In this document: positions 13,514 to 18,720 of the stretch, piece after piece
How positions within the stretch are numbered: the first letter of the stretch is position 1
Layout: each line of letters begins with the position of its first letter
DNA from: an uncultured Veillonella sp.
GTDB taxonomy: Bacteria > Bacillota > Negativicutes > Veillonellales > Veillonellaceae
Direction of reading: 5' to 3'
Assembly (NCBI GenBank): GCA_900552715.1
Contig: USAV01000027.1
Span: 1 to 18,720, forward strand
DNA: 18,720 nt
Notes under the pieces: generated by a model
Told to the model about the DNA's origin: nothing
The model's input: the letters and a program-made list of their open reading frames with translations, nothing else
Databases searched by the model: none
Translations under genes and position numbers: made by a program

Positions 13514-14653
13514 ATGAAATTTGATACACGTACGGTGTTATGGAGTCTATTGAAATATATAGGCTCCGGCATCGTTATTATGTGGCTTACGTTTTGGTAC
13601 TTATCTGGTTCATTCTGGGGATTACCAAGACTATTTGTAGCCTACTATGCTGCGAGTCAAGTCTTTATGACACCGATGTCTAAAGCGACCCTTTATGATG
13701 GTATGCTTAAAGGCTTAATTGGCTCTTTGGGAGAGCCCCATAGTATTTATTTAGATGCTGACGAATTTAAGTCCATGAAAATGCAAACATCTGGCACTTA
13801 TGCAGGTGTAGGCATGGTTCTTGGTCATGATGATAAAGGTTTATATGCAGTTAGTATTATGGAAGATCAACCAGCTTTCAAAGCGGGCATAAAACCCGGT
13901 GATCATATTATTGCTATTGATGGTCAATCCACAAGCGATATTACTGTCGAAGATGCATCCTCTCGAATTCGCGGCGAGGCTGGTACCGTTGTTGCCCTTG
14001 ATATAGAGCGTAATGGTGAAAAATTGCACTTTGATATTACCCGTGAATCCATTGTGTTACCTACTGTTAAAAGCAAAATGCTCACAAGTACAGTAGGGTA
14101 TATTCGTATTAGTCAATTTGCTGAAAATACGGCTGATGATTTTGAAACACAATTTAAAGAATTACAAGCTCAAGGTATGAAGGAATTAATTTTAGACCTT
14201 CGAGATAATCCTGGTGGTTTATTATCTACTACAGAAAAGATTTCTAATTATATTATGCCTCCAGGAACACTAGTAACCGTACAAAATAGAGCTGGGAAAA
14301 AAGAGGTTTATAAGTCTAATGGTCCAGACGTAGCTATGCCATTAGTAGTTCTTGTTAACAAAGGGTCTGCTAGTGCATCTGAAATTATAGCTGGTGCTAT
14401 TCAAGACCGTAAACTAGGTACTATTTTAGGTACTAATACATATGGTAAGGGTACAGTTCAAACTATTTACCCTAGCCTTGATAATGAAGGTGTTAAGGTA
14501 ACTATTGCCAAATACCATACACCAAATGACCGTGTTATTGACGGCATTGGTATTAAACCTGATGTAGAACTGGATTTACCAAAAGGTGTAAATCCATCTA
14601 GTACATTAGATGATATTCAAATTAAAAAAGCATTAGAGTTATTACAGCAATAA
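13514..14653 (+). CDS. S41 family C-terminal processing peptidase (CtpA-like)
   Basis: The 379-residue protein has one N-terminal membrane anchor (about 11-31), a PDZ domain (about 93-173, with GVGMVLGHDDKG and AGIKPGDHIIAIDG) and an S41 protease domain. The Ser-Lys dyad is present: Ser287 in GSASASE and Lys312 in YGKG. The enzyme should cut envelope proteins outside the cytoplasmic membrane near their C-termini, with PDZ control. I use ATG 13514, one base after the preceding stop; the SD is weak (TGGGA, 13499-13503), so expression may depend on coupling. A GTG at 13478 in the same frame would overlap the M23 gene. In B. subtilis, ctpB also follows ftsEX. Its neighbour, the M23 hydrolase, is a plausible substrate, by inference. 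Confidence 0.93.
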   Translation: MKFDTRTVLWSLLKYIGSGIVIMWLTFWYLSGSFWGLPRLFVAYYAASQVFMTPMSKATLYDGMLKGLIGSLGEPHSIYLDADEFKSMKMQTSGTYAGVGMVLGHDDKGLYAVSIMEDQPAFKAGIKPGDHIIAIDGQSTSDITVEDASSRIRGEAGTVVALDIERNGEKLHFDITRESIVLPTVKSKMLTSTVGYIRISQFAENTADDFETQFKELQAQGMKELILDLRDNPGGLLSTTEKISNYIMPPGTLVTVQNRAGKKEVYKSNGPDVAMPLVVLVNKGSASASEIIAGAIQDRKLGTILGTNTYGKGTVQTIYPSLDNEGVKVTIAKYHTPNDRVIDGIGIKPDVELDLPKGVNPSSTLDDIQIKKALELLQQ

Positions 14654-14670
14654 TGCATAGGAGTTAAAGT

Positions 14671-15942
14671 ATGTTTATAGATAGAGCGCGTGTCTTTGTT
14701 AAGGCCGGTGACGGTGGGGACGGCATGTCTAGCTTCCGCCGTGAGAAATACGTGCCAAATGGCGGCCCTAGTGGCGGCGATGGTGGTAAAGGGGCAGACG
14801 TTATTTTTAAAGCGGACAAGAATATTAATACTCTTGTAGACTTTAGATATAAACGTCAGTTTAAGGCACCTGCTGGTGGTAATGGTGAAAGCTCCAACAA
14901 GCATGGTCGCGGTTCTGAGCCACTGATTATCCCGGTTCCATTGGGGACTGTAATTAAAGAAGAAGAAACAGGTAAAATTTTCTGTGACCTCGTTAACGAT
15001 GGTGATACGTTTGTTATTGCTAAAGGTGGTCGTGGTGGCCGTGGTAATGCACGCTTCCAAACAAGTGCTAACCGTGCACCTACATTCGCAGAAAAGGGTG
15101 AACCTGGTGAAGAGTTCTGGTTGCAACTAGAGCTTAAAGTATTGGCAGATGTTGGTTTATTAGGCTATCCATCTGTTGGTAAGTCTAGTATTTTACGTAA
15201 GGTTTCTAAAGCTCAACCAGAGGTAGCTGCTTACCACTTTACTACATTGACACCTGTACTTGGGGTAGTAACAATCTCTGGAGATCGCAGTTTTGTATTA
15301 GCCGATATTCCAGGCCTTATTGAAGGGGCTAGCGAAGGTGTTGGCCTAGGGCATAACTTCTTGCGTCATGTAGAACGGACTAATATTTTAATTCACGTCC
15401 TTGATGTATCTGGTATGGAGGGGCGCGATCCAAAGGTTGATTTTGATGCTATTAATGAAGAACTTCGTAAATATTCTGAAAAATTAGCCAATAAAAAACA
15501 AATTGTTGCACTCAATAAGATTGATATGGTCTTTGATGATACAACAATTCCTGATACAAAAAAATATTTTGAAGATAAAGGATATGAAGTATTCCTTATC
15601 AATGCATTAAGTGGTGAAGGTTTACCAGAGCTTATGGAACGAGCTTACTACTATGTAGAAAATTATGAACCAGAACCGGAAGCAACTGATGATACAGTAG
15701 TATACGAAGCAAAACCTGATGTGGAATTCGTTATTACACGTGGTGATGATGCTGCATTCTATATTACAGGTAAACGTATTGAACGCTTAGTGGCAATGAC
15801 AAACTTAAGTGATGATCAATCTCTTCGCAGATTCCAACGCATTTGGCGTTTTATGGAGCTCGATGCTAAATTGAAAGAAAAAGGTTGTAAAGACGGTGAT
15901 GAAGTTGTGATTGGCGATCAACGCTTTACATTCCAAGAGTAG
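14671..15942 (+). CDS. obg: Obg family GTPase (ribosome assembly)
   Basis: Obg binds the 50S subunit and couples late ribosome assembly to GTP and ppGpp levels. The 423-residue protein has the glycine-rich Obg fold (1-158, with KAGDGGDGMSSFRREKY and PSGGDGGKGADV), the G domain (about 160-335: G1 GYPSVGKS 165-172, G3 DIPG 212-215, G4 NKID 282-285, G5 NALSGEG) and the C-terminal OCT domain (about 345-423), which places it with bacterial and Firmicute Obg. SD AGGAG (14659-14663) lies 7 nt before the ATG. It is followed by yhbY, another 50S-assembly factor, with 8 bp between them. Confidence 0.98.
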   Translation: MFIDRARVFVKAGDGGDGMSSFRREKYVPNGGPSGGDGGKGADVIFKADKNINTLVDFRYKRQFKAPAGGNGESSNKHGRGSEPLIIPVPLGTVIKEEETGKIFCDLVNDGDTFVIAKGGRGGRGNARFQTSANRAPTFAEKGEPGEEFWLQLELKVLADVGLLGYPSVGKSSILRKVSKAQPEVAAYHFTTLTPVLGVVTISGDRSFVLADIPGLIEGASEGVGLGHNFLRHVERTNILIHVLDVSGMEGRDPKVDFDAINEELRKYSEKLANKKQIVALNKIDMVFDDTTIPDTKKYFEDKGYEVFLINALSGEGLPELMERAYYYVENYEPEPEATDDTVVYEAKPDVEFVITRGDDAAFYITGKRIERLVAMTNLSDDQSLRRFQRIWRFMELDAKLKEKGCKDGDEVVIGDQRFTFQE

Positions 15943-15950
15943 GAGTAATA

Positions 15951-16235
15951 ATGACAGGAAAACAAAAACGGTATTTACGTTCTTTGGCAGCAACAATGCC
16001 ACCAGTAGTTCAAATTGGTAAAAATGGTTTAGAAAATAGTGTTATTGATAGTGCTCGTGCAGCATTAATGGCTCGTGAGTTAATCAAGGTTAAACTACAC
16101 AACAATAGCCCTGAAGATAAGACGATTTTCCAAGAGTTAGCTGATATGCTTGGTGCTGAATTAGTACAAGTCATTGGTTTTAACGGTGTTTTATATAAAG
16201 CTAAAAAAGAACCAAAAATTATTCTACCTAAATAA
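15951..16235 (+). CDS. yhbY: CRS1/YhbY (CRM) domain RNA-binding protein
   Basis: This 94-residue protein is a single CRM domain with the conserved GKNGL loop (about residues 22-26) and the later VQVIGFNGVLYK strand. Bacterial YhbY associates with pre-50S ribosomal particles. The start follows AGGAG (15941-15945), which overlaps the obg stop. The obg-yhbY pairing and the downstream proBA genes are usual in Negativicutes and Clostridia, as far as I recall. There is no terminator after it; a 67-bp gap follows, the largest within the long gene run. Confidence 0.95.
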   Translation: MTGKQKRYLRSLAATMPPVVQIGKNGLENSVIDSARAALMARELIKVKLHNNSPEDKTIFQELADMLGAELVQVIGFNGVLYKAKKEPKIILPK

Positions 16236-16273
16236 ATCGTCATATTACTAACATGTATTGTATGGGGGTCTTC

Positions 16274-16299
16274 ATAACCTGTTAGCCCTAGGAGGTTAT
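16274..16299 (+). promoter_or_regulatory. Possible hairpin over the proB ribosome-binding site
   Basis: ATAACCT (16274-16280) is exactly complementary to AGGTTAT (16293-16299) with a 12-nt loop. The right arm takes in half of the proB SD (AGGAGG, 16290-16295). A 7-bp AT-rich stem is modest, so this is a candidate translational control element only. No T-box or known riboswitch pattern is recognisable in the 67-bp gap. Confidence 0.35.
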
Positions 16300-16302
16300 T
16301 CT

Positions 16303-17424
16303 ATGCGCAGTACTATCATCAACGCAAAAAAAATAGTAGTTAAAGTAGGCAGTAGTACGCTTTGTTATGCTAATGGTCATTTAAACTTAGAGCGCATTGA
16401 ACGATTAGTTCGTCAATTATCTGATTTGGCTAACCAAGGTAAAGAGGTTATCCTTGTTTCTTCAGGGGCCACCGGCGCTGGACTGGCCCCTTTAGGATTT
16501 AAGGAAAAACCTAGAGACCTTGTCTTAAAACAAGCTGCAGCAGCAGTAGGACAAGGTATTCTCATTCATATGTATGAGCGTATGTTTCGTGAATATGGTC
16601 GTACAGTAGGTCAAATCCTTTTAACAAAAGAAGATAGTACTGGGCGCCATAGTTATCTTAATTTGCGTAATACATTACATACGTTATTGCAACTTAATGT
16701 TATTCCTATTATTAATGAGAATGACGTGGTTGCCATTGAAGAGTTTAAAATTGGCGATAATGATACTCTATCTGCTACTGTGGCAGGCATTGTAGATGCT
16801 GATTTACTTATCATTTTGTCTGACATTGAAGGTTTATATACAGCTAATCCAGCAACTCATCCAGAGGCGACTTTGATAGATACAGTTTCTGAAATTACTG
16901 ATGAAACCTATGCTATTGCAGGTGGTGCTGGTTCTAACATGGGCACTGGTGGTATGTATACTAAAATTAAAGCGGCTCATATGGCTACAAACTCTGGCGT
17001 ACCTATGGTAATCACATCTGGTGAATTGGAAGATTCTGTTCGTCGTGTATGTAAGGGTGAAAATATTGGTACCCTCTTTGAAGCACATGATGCTGGCTTA
17101 TCAGGAAAACATCACTGGCTTGCCTTTGGTAAACGATTAAAAGGATCAATCACTATTGATGATGGTTGCGCTCGTGCTGTATTAGATAAAGGTGCTAGCA
17201 TTTTACCAGCTGGTATTATTGATGTAGATGGGGCATTTGGGCCTGGTGATACCATCTCTATTTACCATGATGGTAAAGAAATCGGTCGAGGTCTTATTAA
17301 CTATGGCATCGAAGATATGAAGGCCATTAAAGGTCATAATACAAATGATATAGCTAAAATTTTAGGTATTAATACAACCTATGATGAAGCAGTACATCGT
17401 AATAATCTAGTTTTATTACATTGA
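16303..17424 (+). CDS. proB: Glutamate 5-kinase
   Basis: ProB phosphorylates glutamate to gamma-glutamyl phosphate, the first and usually proline-inhibited step of proline synthesis. I start at ATG 16303 (373 residues), 7 nt after the strong SD AGGAGG; an ATG at 16258 in the same frame has no comparable SD and adds residues unlike the family. The amino-acid kinase domain (about 1-260) shows KVGSS (14-18), SSGATGAG (53-60), the glutamate-site NEND (138-141), GDND (151-154) and LSDIEGLYT (172-180). A C-terminal PUA domain (about 280-360) is present, as in full-length ProB. proA follows after 9 bp. Confidence 0.97.
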   Translation: MRSTIINAKKIVVKVGSSTLCYANGHLNLERIERLVRQLSDLANQGKEVILVSSGATGAGLAPLGFKEKPRDLVLKQAAAAVGQGILIHMYERMFREYGRTVGQILLTKEDSTGRHSYLNLRNTLHTLLQLNVIPIINENDVVAIEEFKIGDNDTLSATVAGIVDADLLIILSDIEGLYTANPATHPEATLIDTVSEITDETYAIAGGAGSNMGTGGMYTKIKAAHMATNSGVPMVITSGELEDSVRRVCKGENIGTLFEAHDAGLSGKHHWLAFGKRLKGSITIDDGCARAVLDKGASILPAGIIDVDGAFGPGDTISIYHDGKEIGRGLINYGIEDMKAIKGHNTNDIAKILGINTTYDEAVHRNNLVLLH

Positions 17425-17433
17425 GGATATCCT

Positions 17434-18693
17434 ATGAACCAGTATGAAGAAATTTGTAAAGATATGGGTCAAAGAGCTAAAGCGGCATCCTTTGAATTGG
17501 CTCAAATTGATCAAGGTACATTAGATTCTGCATTATTGGCAATCGCTGATGCTGTAGAAGCACAAACCGATGAAATTATGGCCGCTAATCAATTAGATCT
17601 AGATAAATCTGGCGATTATAATGTACCTCAAACCATGATTGATCGATTAACATTAACACCTAATCGTATTGCTCAAATGGCAGAAGGTGTTCGTCAAGTG
17701 GCGACTCTTGAAAGCCCTGTGGGATCTGTTATGGAAACGATTACACGTCCTAATGGCTTGACTATAGAAAAAAGAGCAGTACCTTTTGGTGTTATTGGTA
17801 TTATTTTTGAAGCGCGCCCCAATGTGACTATCGATGCTGGTGTACTTTGTTTAAAAACTGCAAATGCTACTATATTGCGCGGTGGTAAAGAGGCATTCCA
17901 TACTAACCAAATTATTGTGTCTATTATGCGCAATACCTTAGAATCTTTAGGAATTACGCCAGATGCTATTCAACTTGTTGAAGTTCTAGATCGGGATATG
18001 GTTGGTGTATTATTACACCAACGTGAATATATTGATGTCATCATTCCTCGTGGTGGAGCTGGACTCATTCGTCGTGTTGTAGAGGAAAGTAGTATTCCTG
18101 TTATTGAAACTGGTAGTGGTGTATGTCATACATATATAGATGAATATGCTAATCTCGATATGGCATTAGAAATTGCAATTAATGCAAAGGTACAACGTCC
18201 GTCTGTATGTAACTCTATGGAAACATTGCTAGTACACCAAGCGGTAGCCGGTGAATTTTTACCACGTCTTGATATGGCTCTACAAGAATATGGCGTTCGC
18301 ATTCACGGTGATACAGATGTAGCTCAATATATGGAGAATACAATTCCTTTAACAGAGGATTCCTTCCATACCGAATATAACGATATGGACTTAAATGTAC
18401 GTATTGTTGAAAATCTTGAAGAAGCTATCAATCATGTTAATTGTTATTCCACACATCACTCTGAGGCTATCGTAACAGATGAACCGATGCGTGCAAGAGT
18501 ATTCATGAACTTAGTAGATTGCTCTACTGTGTATCATAATGCTTCAACGCGTTTTACTGATGGTTTTGAATTTGGTTTTGGTGCTGAAATCGGTATTAGT
18601 ACTCAAAAGCTCCATGCTCGTGGTCCAATGGGATTACAAGCACTAACATCATATAAATACTTTGTATTTGGAGAAGGCCAAGTTCGAAAGTGA
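17434..18693 (+). CDS. proA: Gamma-glutamyl phosphate reductase
   Basis: ProA reduces gamma-glutamyl phosphate with NADPH to glutamate semialdehyde, which cyclises to pyrroline-5-carboxylate. The 419-residue protein has the aldehyde-dehydrogenase fold with PFGVIGIIFEARPNVTID (117-134), LRGGKEA (148-154), IPRGGAGLI (204-212) and the catalytic cysteine in RPSVCNSMET (Cys259). The C-terminus has the typical TDGFEFGFGAEIGISTQKLHARGPMGL block; the whole sequence is of normal length and appears intact. The SD GAGGAT (17423-17428) overlaps the proB stop. proC, which completes the pathway, is not in this window. Confidence 0.98.
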   Translation: MNQYEEICKDMGQRAKAASFELAQIDQGTLDSALLAIADAVEAQTDEIMAANQLDLDKSGDYNVPQTMIDRLTLTPNRIAQMAEGVRQVATLESPVGSVMETITRPNGLTIEKRAVPFGVIGIIFEARPNVTIDAGVLCLKTANATILRGGKEAFHTNQIIVSIMRNTLESLGITPDAIQLVEVLDRDMVGVLLHQREYIDVIIPRGGAGLIRRVVEESSIPVIETGSGVCHTYIDEYANLDMALEIAINAKVQRPSVCNSMETLLVHQAVAGEFLPRLDMALQEYGVRIHGDTDVAQYMENTIPLTEDSFHTEYNDMDLNVRIVENLEEAINHVNCYSTHHSEAIVTDEPMRARVFMNLVDCSTVYHNASTRFTDGFEFGFGAEIGISTQKLHARGPMGLQALTSYKYFVFGEGQVRK

Positions 18694-18720
18694 AGACAGT
18701 ATATTACTTAATAAGGGCAT
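18690..18720 (+). CDS. Possible start of a further gene, cut by the window edge
   Basis: A GTG at 18690 overlaps the proA stop as GTGA, the usual form of coupled start, and the frame stays open for ten codons to the edge (MKTVYYLIRA). A purine-rich GGAGAAGG (18670-18677) lies 12 nt upstream, somewhat far for an SD. Ten open codons are weak evidence, and I do not recognise the product. Confidence 0.25.
   Translation, partial: MKTVYYLIRA

Noticed and set aside
14617..15126. Long open frame on the minus strand opposite obg (169 codons)
   Set aside because: It mirrors the glycine-rich start of Obg, is Thr- and Cys-rich, and lacks recognisable domains, so I treat it as a by-product of the conserved Obg codons.
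1..18720. Mobile element, CRISPR array or horizontally acquired island
   Set aside because: No transposase, integrase, direct-repeat array, attachment site or shift in composition was seen; all genes are core housekeeping or envelope families in a conserved order.

Overview
The window reads as chromosomal core genome of a low-GC diderm Firmicute of the class Negativicutes, most likely Veillonella or a close relative. This is inference from four things: AT-rich DNA with AT-ending codons, Firmicute-type gene order, a csaB pyruvyl-transferase locus next to a DUF5693-like membrane protein, and strong Shine-Dalgarno (SD) sites with TTG and GTG starts. Every convincing gene lies on the + strand. 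I see no tRNA, rRNA, insertion sequence, phage gene or CRISPR array.

Layout. (1) Positions 1-500: a monocistronic cold-shock gene with a near-consensus promoter and a hairpin terminator. (2) 500-1300: a long-form ribosome hibernation factor (hpf) with a structured leader, ending in hairpins that include a strong terminator. (3) 1320-3910: secA, whose promoter is embedded in a perfect inverted repeat and which ends at its own terminator. (4) 3968 to the right edge: one closely packed run of 13 genes, with gaps of 0-67 bp, several stop/start overlaps and no internal terminator that I can see. The order is prfB (programmed +1 frameshift), an LmeA/DUF2993-like exported protein, a DUF5693-like multi-pass membrane protein, csaB, a two-subunit transketolase, ftsE, ftsX, an M23 murein hydrolase with coiled coil, a CtpA-type S41 protease, obg, yhbY, proB and proA. 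A further gene may begin in the last 30 bases.

How the genes fit together. hpf, secA, prfB, ftsE, ftsX and ctp occur in this relative order in Bacillus subtilis, so the backbone is old. The DUF2993-DUF5693-csaB trio and the split transketolase sit inside that backbone. FtsEX, the M23 hydrolase and the S41 protease form a plausible unit for cell-wall cleavage at division and its proteolytic control. The trio looks like an envelope unit (exported lipid-binding-like protein, polytopic membrane protein, pyruvyl transferase) and is the best candidate here for an undescribed function, perhaps linked to anchoring of SLH-domain proteins in a diderm cell. obg and yhbY concern ribosome assembly; proB and proA carry out the first two steps of proline synthesis.

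The most notable sequence-level signals are the prfB frameshift site, which carries UAA instead of the usual UGA and has a distant SD element; the secA promoter built into a 13-bp perfect dyad; and the hpf leader, which has a strong SD followed at once by a TTG-ATG-TAG start-stop and then an interrupted inverted repeat.
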